From CAWGET01 sp963821715 (GTDB lineage: Bacteria; Bacteroidota; Ignavibacteria; Ignavibacteriales; Melioribacteraceae), in NCBI GenBank assembly GCA_963821715.1, contig CAWGET010000006.1, forward strand, positions 682,001-746,000: a stretch of 64,000 nucleotides of DNA, written 5' to 3'. The notes beneath the pieces were generated by a model. The model was not told the origin of the DNA and did no database searches. It was given only the letters and a program-made list of their open reading frames with translations. Made by a program: the position numbers and the translations under genes. Shown here one piece after another: positions 53,101 to 61,827 of this stretch; within the stretch, counting starts at the first letter, position 1, and each line of letters opens with the position of its first letter.

Positions 53101-53781
53101 ATTTACTGCATTTTGCGAAAGCAATCCGGGCCAAACGTATTCGCCCAAAGTTTCGTTATACCAATGTCGCGGCCAGCTATCCGGTTTTCCGTCTCCGTCA
53201 GTATCCACATCCGGATTATGCGCTATCTTATCCTGATCCGGATCGGCGTATCCTTCTAACGGCTGCCACTGCCATAAAAAATCTTGATTTTCAGGATCCC
53301 ATTCCCGCAGTCCGCTTCTCGGATAATCCCATAAACCGTCGGAAATGATGCGCAGCTTTTCTCCTGTTTCCGCATTTTCAACTTCTGCGCCTACCAGAGG
53401 AGAAAACTGGAAGATGTATGAAAGGTTACGCCAAACAACACCGCCTACTTCTCTGATAGCGTTGTAACCGCCGCCGATTCCTCCGTAATTCCAAATTTCA
53501 ACATTTACCTTATTCCCGTTCATCAAATAGGATTTCCTATCAGCCTGCTGGTTCGGTTTTAGAAGTATATTCTTATTTACTTCCGGTTTACCTTTGGAAG
53601 GTGTGTAGTTTTCATCAGGCGAATATTCGGGCAGATGTCTGCTAATATAATCTTTAACCGCTTGATGTTCTTTTGCTCTTTCTTTTTCGCGGTCCTGTTC
53701 CTGCGCAAAAGATGAAGTCGTTCCGATTAAGAATAAAAGAACCGCATAAATTAAAAATTTTCCGTAATTATTGTCTCTCAT
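50188..53781 (-). CDS. Giant secreted protein with Asp-rich calcium-type repeats
   Basis: A 1197-residue exported protein (signal peptide 1-26, TTSSFAQ). Residues about 365-425 are packed with DxDxDG-type loops (DGIDNDGDGMIDE and relatives), like thrombospondin type 3 calcium sites. A fibronectin type III-like domain follows near residue 545 (VTAVPGDEKVTLYWDD). The C-terminus (VVPNPYIGYS to GEKLLKFALIK) resembles a T9SS sorting domain, with the NP motif but without the canonical NYPNPFNP. It lies between the TonB-dependent receptor and PorV genes and has the same layout as the protein at 60691-64000. The function is unknown; surface display is inferred. Confidence 0.75.
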   Translation of the reverse strand: MRDNNYGKFLIYAVLLFLIGTTSSFAQEQDREKERAKEHQAVKDYISRHLPEYSPDENYTPSKGKPEVNKNILLKPNQQADRKSYLMNGNKVNVEIWNYGGIGGGYNAIREVGGVVWRNLSYIFQFSPLVGAEVENAETGEKLRIISDGLWDYPRSGLREWDPENQDFLWQWQPLEGYADPDQDKIAHNPDVDTDGDGKPDSWPRHWYNETLGEYVWPGLLSQNAVNAEAEVFWGMDDRDNKEFPYYPFPSDSSRKGLGVQIDGRAFQWSNVLAENSVFFVYTITNVSDKPLDKVFFGIYGDPDIGGGGVFNLNKGFFIPPYADDGSVDNIPVYARSLVYFWNPEGQGERGLPTGYLACKFLESPGAIDGIDNDGDGMIDEKQDDGIDNDGDWNPDGDDVGVDGVAGTDDEGEGDGVPTPGKKLADGSLDPLFPGEPNFELTDLDESDQIGLTSFNSWIWETDAVSNDVSMWNRSIPGNFDEIQEEPDDLVFIFGSGYIDLQPGETKRISMALLMGEDLDDLLTTSETVQRIYNQNYRFFKPPFTPTVTAVPGDEKVTLYWDDLAEESIDPITGKDFQGYVIYRSTDPNFNDIQVVTDGKGSRYLSEPLKKADGTEAKWDLAVTVEPFTDLNNNNKWDSGEPYEDINGDGRYSGEIEDPWQGYHPVPYQGRGIHYFLGNNSGLVHSFVDSNDVVNGQTYYYAVVAYDRGDSEGIPPSETTKKITRDPITGEMVFDRNTVQVIPGPRAAGYIEPAIKNDNILHVGRGNGNVDFTLLNDLALEEGGEYKLFFSDSLYRQSDTIEAKNYSVLKLQPVRETVKLFDTKFSQLFNDNVSDDEFLSVIQENGDTPILYEEGVDYEVSYNRGTIRRIEGSSIPSGSSVEVTYRYYPVYQSINFEGEDSNPTFDGVELTITDYSTVEIDEEETGWISGGTNLSYNIILSTIGRASQKLKYPGDFEVTFSDQEEFESRVAEAGTDSTVSIDVNFKVEEVTNGIAEPIKTLLIEQKTQKDSSWDPGDLIIFFKPGSKGLQTDTLTWMLNLIVPGDADSNFVPDLPGTGDVLYIATERPFTEQDTFYLKTEGPKVAQNLKEESLDEIYVVPNPYIGYSIIEPTNKLPGQSRGERRIYFENLPQQCTIRIFTLSGEPVTTLYHESSMSNGREYWNLLNRDGFGVAYGVYMAHIEAPGIGEKLLKFALIK

Positions 53782-53804
53782 TTTTGAAGCTCTCCAAAAT
53801 GGAT

Positions 53805-56570
53805 TTAAAATTCAAAGGACATTCCCAAGCGCACTTCTCTCGGCGCTGAATAATAATTCGGACGCGTGAAATAATCGTCCACAGTATGCATACCTTCAAT
53901 ACGTTCGGCTAATTTATCAACGGCAATACCGGTCGGTCTTTTCTGATCGAGAGAATATGTCGCGCGTCCGGTATCATCATAAACAAATCTCTCATTTAGA
54001 TTATCGAAGAGATTAAATACTTTTGCGAAGACCGTAAGATTAAACCCGAAAAGATCGAGCGTTTTTTCAGCCAGAAGATCGAATGTTAATGTCGATGGTC
54101 TTCTTGCGCTATTGGCTCTTAGGAAGACCTGGTTTTCCGTAAATTGTGGAGTGTAAGGAAGTCCGGTTCCCAATCTTCCGGTCAAACTTACGTTCCAGTT
54201 TCCGAGTCTTCCAACCGAAGCGCTCATATTAAGAGTGTGCGTTTGATCCCAATCTAAGTAGACAGGAATTTTTTCCGGCTGCCTTCCGGAAGCAAGATCA
54301 ATGAAAAAAGCGTCGGGATCGGTATCGTTTCCTTCTGCAACCTGGAATGTATAGTCAAGCGTAGCTCCGAAAAGATCGCTCGCCGTTCTTCTTTTTGTTA
54401 AGGAAAATGTAACTCCTTTAATATTTCCGTAATCTTTATTTACATATTTTGTATAAGTTTCCGATCCGCTTATTCTTATTCTTTGAGTGGCGAGCAAATC
54501 TCTTACGTCTTTGTAAAATCCGGTAATGTTAAACGCTGTTGCGTCGTTCAGCTGCTGCTGAAGACCAATCTCGTAAGAGACTGTTTTTTGCGGATTTAAA
54601 TTCGCGTTGCCGTACGGCGTTTGATCCAAAACATATTTGAAGTCAGGATTTGCATACAAGTATGAGAAAGGCGGCATTTGGTAGAAATGACCGTACGAAA
54701 AGTGAATAATTCCTTTGTCGGTTATCGGGAAAGAAACGCCTATCCTCGGACTTATTTTATGTTTAACTTTATTATTCACCAGAAGACTGTTTGGATCAAT
54801 TCCCGAGGGAAGATTCGGATTCTCAGGAGTAGGATTGAAATCATCAATTGCATAAGGTGATTTCGCGTCGAAATAATCGTAACGGACACCTATATTCATA
54901 ATTAGGTTATCGAACTCCATTTTATCTTGCAGATAAGCTGATATTTCCAACGGTTCTTTTGTGTATTTATCGTGTGAAGTATTAGAAAGATCCTGAATGG
55001 TCGGCTCTAAAAATACTACCGTATCACGCTTAATTTCGAAATCCTCAAACTGCATGTTATGGGAACGGATCGAAGCGCCGAATTTTACTTCGTGCTCTGT
55101 AGTTACCTGGCTTGTAAGATCGAACTTTCCGCTTAATGTTGCAGATCTTTGGTAGAAATGTCCATTCTCAGTTCCGCCCGCGCGGAAGGTATAAGCCGCC
55201 GGACCGGGACGGACTGTTTTATGGCTCGGTTGATATCTTTGATCAATATAATAGTCATTTACATTAAGTCCGGGGTAATAATCAACCGGATTTCCGTCGG
55301 AGTCCAGCAATGGGTAAAGATAACGTTTATAGTCATTCAAGTTATAGGAAGCTTTTACATTATAAAATGTTTTGCTGTTCAAGGCATGGCTTACTTCCAA
55401 AGAATTTAATAATCCCCATTCATAACGAGTATAATTTGCATCCGGTACATATTTCAAAGCATGATTGTAAGTTTGATATTCCGAATTTGAATATAGTACA
55501 TCGTAATTTACTTTAACCGCCTTAAAAGGTCTTACAGTAAACTTCACCGTTCCGCTGTATTCTTCGGAAGGATTCATCGGGACAATTGCTCCGTCACCTG
55601 TAGAAGAAATTCGAATATCATCCGGATTTGAAGTACTTTTGAAAACAGAATCGAAAACTGTATGCTGTCTTTTTCCGAAAAGCCATCCGCGGTCATTATC
55701 ATATCTTCCGGAAGCGAAGAACGTTACTTTTTTGCCGGAAAACGGAATGGGTCCGCCCAAAGTAGCTTCGGCTACATAGTTATTAAGAGGATCTACTTCA
55801 TCAACATTAAAAAAAGTTTCATCCCTCGAGCTGAGATGATCGCCCGAATAAAAAGAGACATAACCGTTATAGTCGCTTCCGCCTTCTTTCGTAACCGTAT
55901 TTACAACACCGCTAAGCGCATTACCGTATTCGGCATTGAAAGTTCCGCTTACCACCGAAAGTTCTTGTATCGCGTTTGTGGCGATCTGGACGGTTCTTGT
56001 ATTATCAAACGGATTTGAAATTGAAACACCGTTAACCGTGTATGCAATTTCGTTGGAACGACCGCCTCTTATATGCAGATCGCCTCCCGCGCCTTGAGTG
56101 ATTCCGGCTTGGAGAGTTAATAATTCGGAAATATTTTCAACCGGAAGACTTTCGATCTCAGTGGCGTCGACCGATGTACGCGATGAAGTTAAATCTTTCC
56201 GAATCATCGGAGCTTCCGCCTGTACCACAATGGTTTCAACTTCGATTGCTTCGGTTCCCATTTGAAAATTTAGTTGTGTAGTAAAATCCACGGAGACTTT
56301 AAGGTTTTGGAATTCTTTTCGTTGAAATCCGACTCCTGATGCAATAACAGAATAAGTTCCGGGTGGTATGTTATTAATTACAAATTTTCCGTCGATATCG
56401 GTAGCGGCTCCCATCGAGGTACCTTCAATAAAAACATTGATACCCGGAAGAGGTTCGCCGGTATCGGCGTCGGTAACTTTACCGGATATTTTTCCGGTTG
56501 TCGCCGCGCTCAAAAAATTTCCAATACTGAAAAGAAATAGAAAAATAAAAAGTAGTTTTAATTTCTTCAT
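53805..56570 (-). CDS. TonB-dependent receptor with carboxypeptidase-regulatory domain
   Basis: A 921-residue outer-membrane receptor. In order: signal peptide (to about 23), carboxypeptidase D regulatory-like domain (about 26-105, GKISGKVTDADTGEPLPGIN), plug domain (about 125-235, with LHIRGGRSNEIAYTVNGVSI and NAEYGNALSGVVNTVTKEGG), then a barrel ending in the C-terminal Phe of LGMSFEF. The substrate is unknown. Two ATGs stand in tandem (56573 and 56570). I choose the second, since GGAG is five nt before it. No SusD partner follows. The next genes are the giant secreted protein and PorV. Confidence 0.9.
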   Translation of the reverse strand: MKKLKLLFIFLFLFSIGNFLSAATTGKISGKVTDADTGEPLPGINVFIEGTSMGAATDIDGKFVINNIPPGTYSVIASGVGFQRKEFQNLKVSVDFTTQLNFQMGTEAIEVETIVVQAEAPMIRKDLTSSRTSVDATEIESLPVENISELLTLQAGITQGAGGDLHIRGGRSNEIAYTVNGVSISNPFDNTRTVQIATNAIQELSVVSGTFNAEYGNALSGVVNTVTKEGGSDYNGYVSFYSGDHLSSRDETFFNVDEVDPLNNYVAEATLGGPIPFSGKKVTFFASGRYDNDRGWLFGKRQHTVFDSVFKSTSNPDDIRISSTGDGAIVPMNPSEEYSGTVKFTVRPFKAVKVNYDVLYSNSEYQTYNHALKYVPDANYTRYEWGLLNSLEVSHALNSKTFYNVKASYNLNDYKRYLYPLLDSDGNPVDYYPGLNVNDYYIDQRYQPSHKTVRPGPAAYTFRAGGTENGHFYQRSATLSGKFDLTSQVTTEHEVKFGASIRSHNMQFEDFEIKRDTVVFLEPTIQDLSNTSHDKYTKEPLEISAYLQDKMEFDNLIMNIGVRYDYFDAKSPYAIDDFNPTPENPNLPSGIDPNSLLVNNKVKHKISPRIGVSFPITDKGIIHFSYGHFYQMPPFSYLYANPDFKYVLDQTPYGNANLNPQKTVSYEIGLQQQLNDATAFNITGFYKDVRDLLATQRIRISGSETYTKYVNKDYGNIKGVTFSLTKRRTASDLFGATLDYTFQVAEGNDTDPDAFFIDLASGRQPEKIPVYLDWDQTHTLNMSASVGRLGNWNVSLTGRLGTGLPYTPQFTENQVFLRANSARRPSTLTFDLLAEKTLDLFGFNLTVFAKVFNLFDNLNERFVYDDTGRATYSLDQKRPTGIAVDKLAERIEGMHTVDDYFTRPNYYSAPREVRLGMSFEF

Positions 56571-56683
56571 CATTACTCCATAAAGAAAATGATGTTAATA
56601 AATTGATGAACTGATTTAAGTAGAAACGTTGCATGTTCCTGAGATTCTCGAAGTGTTCAACGTCTCATTATTGTTAAAAAAAC

Positions 56684-56711
56684 AATTTAGTATGAAGACT
56701 AATTTTTACAA
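56684..56711 (-). promoter_or_regulatory. Weak promoter candidate for the TonB-receptor cassette
   Basis: On the minus strand TTGTAA (56711-56706) is followed after 16 bp by TAAATT (56689-56684). The leader would be about 105 nt. The match is modest. Confidence 0.35.
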
Positions 56712-56977
56712 CTTTTCCAAAAACCATTTTTGTTTAGATTTTCAACCCACGAATTTATCAGTAGGGAATGAAATCCAAAAGAAAATACAATAATAATTTT
56801 AAAGATTTATTATCAGACCATTAAAACGTCTTAAATAATGGTTTCATAGCAGAAGCTATGCGAGAACCGATTCGGTCTTTAGCACAAATTCCATTTTTTT
56901 AATCTCTCGAAAGAACACTAATTTGTATATACTCATCCTATTATTAAACATAAAAATAGTGATAACCTTGAATGATA

Positions 56978-57015
56978 AAAAGATAAAAAGAAAGCCGGGC
57001 GGAAAACCCGGCTTT
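56978..57015 (-). terminator. Terminator of the FG-GAP protein gene
   Basis: Minus-strand AAAGCCGGG (57015-57007) and CCCGGCTTT (56999-56991) form a nine-pair GC-rich stem with a seven-nt loop, followed by CTTTTTATCTTTTT. A strong rho-independent terminator 6 nt past the stop codon. Confidence 0.85.
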
Positions 57016-57020
57016 AGAAA

Positions 57021-58655
57021 TTATTTCATCAGAAGCATTTTTTTAGATACAGAAAGATTTCCCGCTTTTACCTGATAAATGTATGTTCCGCTTGCAATAT
57101 TGCCGGCGTCAAATTTTAGTTTGTAACTTCCGGCTTGCATTAGTTGATTATTTATTAGAACCGAAACTTGCTGACCAAGAATATCGTAAATGCGGACATC
57201 GACGTTCATTTCAGCCGGCAGTCCGAATTCTACAGTTGTGGTCGGGTTGAACGGATTCGGGTAATTTTGCTCTACGTGAAAATCCGAAGGTACGAGCTCG
57301 AAATTTTCCTCCACGCTTACCGGAGTAAAATTGTAGTCGAGAACTACGATTGCCATTGTAGAATCATTTGATTCTCCGCGTGTATAATCGGATGTATAAA
57401 GTATTTCACCGTCAGGATCTCCATCCACATTTGCTATAGCAAGTACGCCAATATCATCACCATCGAATAGGTAGAGAGAATCCACAGCATATGCAATATA
57501 ATTATTGGAATCAGCAATATCGCCGCCCTGGTATTCAACGCGGGCAACCAAGTTATTAGGCGTACTCGGATTTCTGGAACCAAATACAAAATCCATATTG
57601 CCGTCGCTGTCAACATCGCCGTGTGCTCCGCCGAGAATTCTCGGGATTCCCAAAGCACCAAGATTAGCTATAGGTGAAGACATTAAAGTATCCGAATCCT
57701 CTTGCAGAAGATACACATGTCCATCTCCAAACCATTGTCCTAAAACAATTTCTTTAGTTCCGTCCTCGTTTATGTCTACTACCTGTGCAGATTTAAAAGA
57801 ACCGCCTGTATCGGCAACAACACCCAATTGTACCGCTTGCTGCCAACCGCCGTCATAGGCAACTTTGTAGACAAAACCATCTTCATCAAATAAATATATT
57901 TTATTATCTAAAACAGCGAGATCCCATTTGTTGGCTGTTCCGTCGAGAACCGGATCTGTATCGCCACTTGCTTCAATAGTCCACGTTTCCGAACCGTCCG
58001 CGTCGTCCGGAACATTGTCTACTGACAATACACCGTAATGGAAATTTCCGCTGCTCGCTCTTCTATCTGCAAATATGACTTCATCGGTTCCGTCATTATC
58101 CACATCTTCTACATAAAAGCGGATTGGTCTAATCTCCAAACCATTCTCTTCAGTAATAGTGAACGTTGTATTAGGTACTGACGCTCCAAAGATATCAAAA
58201 CCCATTTGATCTGACCCATCTCCCGCTGATTCGAACACAACTACTCTGGGAGGATTTGGATTAGTCGCATCATCCAAATAGTTTACCGGTCCCCATACAA
58301 TTTCCATTTTACCGTCCTGGTCAAGATCCGCGGCGGCTAACGCCGGCCATGTATTTTGAAGCGGAACTTCTAGCGTGGCGCTCCAGACAGAATCCCACGT
58401 TGTACCATTAAATTCAAATTTGTATATCCGAGGAATTAGCTCCGGATCTCTATCGATAAGATTATTGTTAACCGCGTAGATTTCGACTAATCCATCCTCG
58501 TCAAAATCAACTCCGGCCACAAAATTTCCAAAGCCGCCCAATGCGGATAATGGAACGTCAACCATCGATGTTCTTACGAATTCCTCCTGTTGAGCGAAAT
58601 TATTTACTGCTAAGAAAAGTAAAACCGCCATAAAAAACCTGGTAAATCTTTTCAT
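57021..58655 (-). CDS. T9SS-secreted FG-GAP/VCBS propeller protein
   Basis: A 544-residue exported protein (signal peptide 1-21, AVNNFAQ). Five or so FG-GAP/VCBS-like repeats carry calcium-type loops (GVDFDEDGLVEIYAV, AADLDQDGKMEIVWG, VEDVDNDGTDEVIFAD, VVDINEDGTKEIVLG, GDVDSDGNMDFVFG), forming a beta-propeller. The C-terminal 80 residues are a type A T9SS sorting domain (EQNYPNPFNPTTTVEFGLPA to SVSKKMLLMK). It is therefore exported by T9SS and anchored or released at the surface. The ATG has CGGAGG four nt upstream. It is a single-gene unit closed by a terminator. Confidence 0.9.
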   Translation of the reverse strand: MKRFTRFFMAVLLFLAVNNFAQQEEFVRTSMVDVPLSALGGFGNFVAGVDFDEDGLVEIYAVNNNLIDRDPELIPRIYKFEFNGTTWDSVWSATLEVPLQNTWPALAAADLDQDGKMEIVWGPVNYLDDATNPNPPRVVVFESAGDGSDQMGFDIFGASVPNTTFTITEENGLEIRPIRFYVEDVDNDGTDEVIFADRRASSGNFHYGVLSVDNVPDDADGSETWTIEASGDTDPVLDGTANKWDLAVLDNKIYLFDEDGFVYKVAYDGGWQQAVQLGVVADTGGSFKSAQVVDINEDGTKEIVLGQWFGDGHVYLLQEDSDTLMSSPIANLGALGIPRILGGAHGDVDSDGNMDFVFGSRNPSTPNNLVARVEYQGGDIADSNNYIAYAVDSLYLFDGDDIGVLAIANVDGDPDGEILYTSDYTRGESNDSTMAIVVLDYNFTPVSVEENFELVPSDFHVEQNYPNPFNPTTTVEFGLPAEMNVDVRIYDILGQQVSVLINNQLMQAGSYKLKFDAGNIASGTYIYQVKAGNLSVSKKMLLMK

Positions 58656-59050
58656 ACTGCCTCCGGGATTGGTTGTAAATGATCGAACTTAAAATCTTGA
58701 TTTTATTCTTAATTGTCAAGGTAAAGTAAAATGAATCTAAAGCAATTCTATTCAATAAATGGGGTATATCATGTTAATTCGTCCAAAGATATAAATTTGC
58801 AACTTTTATTTTTGATTTAGTATTTTATTAATCAATCAATCGATTTATAAAAAAATCGGAAGAACATTTCGTTATCCAATTATCTAATCTGACGACTTGG
58901 GCTATATGCGATACGCAATAAAAAATAGCTGAAGCGTTATGCCCGGGTAGCTGAATTGAATTTAATAAAAAAAGGGAATAAAAACACTCTTTACTTTAAA
59001 GGACATTTAATCTACTTTTGCGCTTGTTTTTATTTACTTGGAAATTTTGT
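58656..59050. other. Divergent control region
   Basis: A 395-nt gap between divergent genes. On the minus strand an exact TAnnTTTG match (TATCTTTG, about 58789-58796) and a TTGACA (near 58715) are promoter candidates for the propeller gene, neither with a good partner element. On the plus side a direct repeat TAGCTGAA occurs at 58926-58933 and 58948-58955, 22 bp apart, just upstream of the plus-strand promoter. Confidence 0.45.
58990..59020 (+). promoter_or_regulatory. Bacteroidota-type promoter for the zinc-ribbon gene
   Basis: TTTA (58990-58993) is followed after 19 bp by TACTTTTG (59013-59020), an exact TAnnTTTG. The element overlaps the upstream TTG at 59018, which argues that translation starts at the later ATG at 59051. 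Confidence 0.55.
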
Positions 59051-59461
59051 ATGAATGTTAGGGAAATTACAAATCTTAAATTTGATTCAGATGGCAATAT
59101 AGAAACTTTATTTAATCCTCTGTATAATTGGTCGCCTGTATTAAAAGATGAAGCGATTTTTGATATTTTAAGCGGACATTTTAAATACTTTATATTGCTG
59201 CCTGAAGAAATTGAAGTAATTGTGAAATATGAGAATGGAGATCCATATTTATCAATCAGTAATGAAAATTTTGCCGACGCAGCCGACATTGAACTTAATG
59301 ATATCATCTGTTTTAAATTGGCACGAACTCAAAAAATTTGCGCTTCCTGCAAAAGTCTTGTCCTTAAAGATGAAATGTTCTGCTGGAAATGCCATCAAAA
59401 AGAATTTATTTTTGAATTGAAGAAAATTATGACTGAAATAAAGAGACAAAAGTTTTGCTGA
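59051..59461 (+). CDS. Small protein with C-terminal zinc-ribbon motif
   Basis: A 136-residue cytosolic protein, no family recognised. The N-terminal part is acidic and beta-rich (LKFDSDGNIETLFNPLYNW, EIEVIVKYENGDPYLSI). The C-terminal part has two CxxC knuckles (CASC and CWKC, 13 residues between the pairs) followed by a basic helix (ELKKIMTEIKRQKF), a zinc-ribbon-like end. The open frame reaches back to a TTG at 59018, but the ATG at 59051 is preferred because of the promoter position. It is isolated and convergent to the PorV gene. Confidence 0.6.
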   Translation: MNVREITNLKFDSDGNIETLFNPLYNWSPVLKDEAIFDILSGHFKYFILLPEEIEVIVKYENGDPYLSISNENFADAADIELNDIICFKLARTQKICASCKSLVLKDEMFCWKCHQKEFIFELKKIMTEIKRQKFC

Positions 59462-59629
59462 AAGGTCCCGAGCAGTATTTTTGCAATGTTTATGCTCAAT
59501 TCCCCTTTGCGATTCTTTTGAGCAATGTTTTAATTGGCGCACTCCAAATCCCCCCTCAAAAGCCTGTCTCAAAAAAAGCTAAGACAGAAAAATTTGCGAG
59601 CGCGCCTCAGAAAAATCAAAATCAACAGC
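59462..59629. other. Convergent gap between zinc-ribbon and PorV genes
   Basis: A 168-nt gap between converging genes. A six-pair inverted repeat CTGTCT/AGACAG (about 59563-59586) with an A-rich loop may serve as a weak shared terminator; there is no T tract. Confidence 0.3.
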
Positions 59630-60664
59630 TTACAATCCGAATGCAACCGAGAAAATATGATTAGCGTCGAAATACTCAACATCGCGGTAAGCATAATCAA
59701 TCTTAATATTCGATTGCCCTAAATTGTAATTCAATCCCATTCCGGCAGTAAACCCGAAAATATATTGATCACTTTCGAGCTCAGGCGCTAATCCGTATCC
59801 GCCGCGCAAAAATAACGTATTGGCATATCCGTATTCAACGCCGACTTTATATTCATCGCCGGAAAAGTTATTGTTTTGAAAGGTAGTAGCCACCATCAGA
59901 CTGTTCATTTCACTTAGCTGCGGCGAATATGAAAGACCGAATTCTAACGTCGACGGAAGTTCAAAAGCTGCCGCGTCTATTTTGTAGAACTGCGTCGATC
60001 TTTTGAAACCATTTACCGTTGCCTGAGTGTTGAGTCCGTTGCCGTCGTATTTCATATCCGGGCCAAGGTTCTTCATTACAACAGCAAAGTTCAATCCGTC
60101 TAGATTAGCCAGATTTTCGTACATCACGCCAATATTGAACGCGACTCCGCTTGCGGCAACCTGGTCAATCTTTTCGTTGATAAAATTTGCCGTCAATCCA
60201 ACCGCTATCCTGTCGCTAAGTTTTTTTGCGTAAGAAAGACCTGCTGTTAAGTATAGTGGATTGTAAGTCTGCCCTGTCCCATCCGGATTTTGCACGGTTG
60301 TTACCCCGATATCTCCAAAGGAGAGCGCTTTGATACTGAGCGCGAAAACTCCGACTCCGGAAACATTCGCGGATATTGCACCGTAATTCATTGCAATATC
60401 GGCAATGTAAGACATGTAAGAAAATGTAGCCTCCACATTTCTATCTCCGTTAGCGAGGCCGGCAGGGTTCCAGAACAGAGCTTCTATTCCATACGCGTTT
60501 GCAACTGTCGATCCCCCCAAGGATATACCTCTAACACCAACCGGTATTGTCAACTCAGTTGCGCCGCCTGTTCCGTTCCTATTACCGCCGCCGGCATAAA
60601 GCATGCTAAAAGAGATAAGCAGGGCAGCTAACAAGAGCAATTTATTTTTTATTAAAATTTTCAT
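59630..60664 (-). CDS. PorV/PorQ-like outer-membrane protein, copy 2
   Basis: A 344-residue barrel related to the protein at 49134-50141. It has a signal peptide (to about 24, SMLYAGG), the segment IPVGVRGISLGGSTVANAYG and the family motif FWNPAGLA, and ends in HIFSVAFGL. The frame opens at a GTG (60670), but GGAG lies five nt before the ATG at 60664, which I take as the start. It follows the giant secreted gene by 26 nt. It is probably a T9SS cargo shuttle or a related transporter. Confidence 0.85.
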   Translation of the reverse strand: MKILIKNKLLLLAALLISFSMLYAGGGNRNGTGGATELTIPVGVRGISLGGSTVANAYGIEALFWNPAGLANGDRNVEATFSYMSYIADIAMNYGAISANVSGVGVFALSIKALSFGDIGVTTVQNPDGTGQTYNPLYLTAGLSYAKKLSDRIAVGLTANFINEKIDQVAASGVAFNIGVMYENLANLDGLNFAVVMKNLGPDMKYDGNGLNTQATVNGFKRSTQFYKIDAAAFELPSTLEFGLSYSPQLSEMNSLMVATTFQNNNFSGDEYKVGVEYGYANTLFLRGGYGLAPELESDQYIFGFTAGMGLNYNLGQSNIKIDYAYRDVEYFDANHIFSVAFGL

Positions 60665-60690
60665 TTTCACTCCGGTTTAATTTTACTTTA

Positions 60691-61827
60691 TTAGAATCTG
60701 TCGAGTATCTGCTGTTCCTGAATAACCGCCAGCTTTAGTATTTTTGTGCCAAGATCCGCCATATCTATGTAAGCGACGTACATACCACTCGCAACAGGCA
60801 GCCCGGCGTCATTTGCCAAATCCCAGCGGGCAAATTGCGACGCGTCGTTTTTATCTATTCTTCTTACCTGCAATCCGCCAAGATTGAATATTCTTATTGT
60901 AGCTTCTTCCGGCAGATGCGAAAAAGTAACAAACCGTTGATATTTATTTATCTCTTCAGGATTAACTCCGTAATACGGATTAGGAAATACATTTATTTTG
61001 TCAACATCATCTTCCGCGAGATCACGATTAAACGCAACAGGTTCAGGTGCAGTAAACGTAAAGCTATCCATTTGAGATTGAAGCGGGTTTGCATATTGCA
61101 ATTCAACAACATCGCCGTTTTCCCAATCGCTTTCATAGAATACTACATCCCATGTAAGGTTATCAGCTTCCGGTCCGTCAGGATCAATAAGTGTTGGAGA
61201 ATACGCAGTGTTTAATATTTCTACATACATTCTTGCATCCGAATTCCAAACTTTGAATAATGAATCGGAAGGAGTTCCTTCGCGATGATAAACTAGCAGA
61301 TTAACTTGCCGGTTATCGTCAACATTCCAAACTTCAAAAGGAATATTTATCAGAAACGGATCGTTCGAGCCTGGATTTGGATTAAGAGGATGATCTGCAA
61401 TATCGTATAGCCTTGCACCGAACAATGTTGCAACAGAACCCGTACCTTCTTTTACTTTTGAGACCAACACTCCGTTAACTACTTCTTCTTCCAATTCGCC
61501 GGTAAATCTTAATTCATAATCTTTTTGTAATTCATTAACATCGGTTGTCCCTCTGCCGTTATCTATAGAGCCGTTAACCGACCATCCCGTTGGTTCGCTG
61601 AACCAGGTGTAATCAGTAACGGTATAACCTTCTCCCTCAAACTGAGATGCGCCGCCGCCGCTTAAATTTACTCCATTTACAGTAACTCTATTTTGTGTAA
61701 TTGGAGCATCGTAGCTACCGTTAACGGAAAGCTGAAGCCCATCAAATATCGGGTTCGCATCTGTCCCTACGGTTAGAACCAAGCAGCGCTCCGCCCGATC
61801 CACCGGGACCGACTCCCGTATATACAT
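60691..61827 (-). pseudogene. Giant secreted protein 2, C-terminal part (after frameshift)
   Basis: About 360 residues that continue the upstream frame after a one-base shift. It begins to make sense at GTDANPIFDGLQLSVNG, which parallels EDSNPTFDGVELTITD of the giant protein at 50188-53781. It ends in a sorting-like domain (INVFPNPYYGVNPEEINKY to LGTKILKLAVIQ). The ATG at 61827 is not a true start: the residues between it and about 61770 are a chance reading. Removing one A in CCGTAGGG near 61768 fuses the two parts as SNRGTDANPIFDG. Confidence 0.7.

Larger units (their letters stand above)
56574..57020. other. Intergenic region with promoter, hairpin cluster and terminator
   Basis: A 447-nt gap without an ORF. 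Next to the TonB receptor it holds a promoter candidate (56684-56711). In the middle are three short stem-loops within 60 nt (56818-56876), one a perfect CATAGC-AGAA-GCTATG hairpin. The terminator of the propeller gene (56991-57015) closes the far end. Confidence 0.5.

Noticed and set aside
58996..59307. Minus-strand 103-residue frame between the propeller and zinc-ribbon genes
   Set aside because: It is antisense to the zinc-ribbon gene, which has the better promoter, CxxC motifs and composition.
61742..61827. Programmed frameshift in giant protein 2
   Set aside because: No slippery heptamer followed by a stimulatory hairpin or internal Shine-Dalgarno was seen in the overlap; a random one-base indel is simpler.
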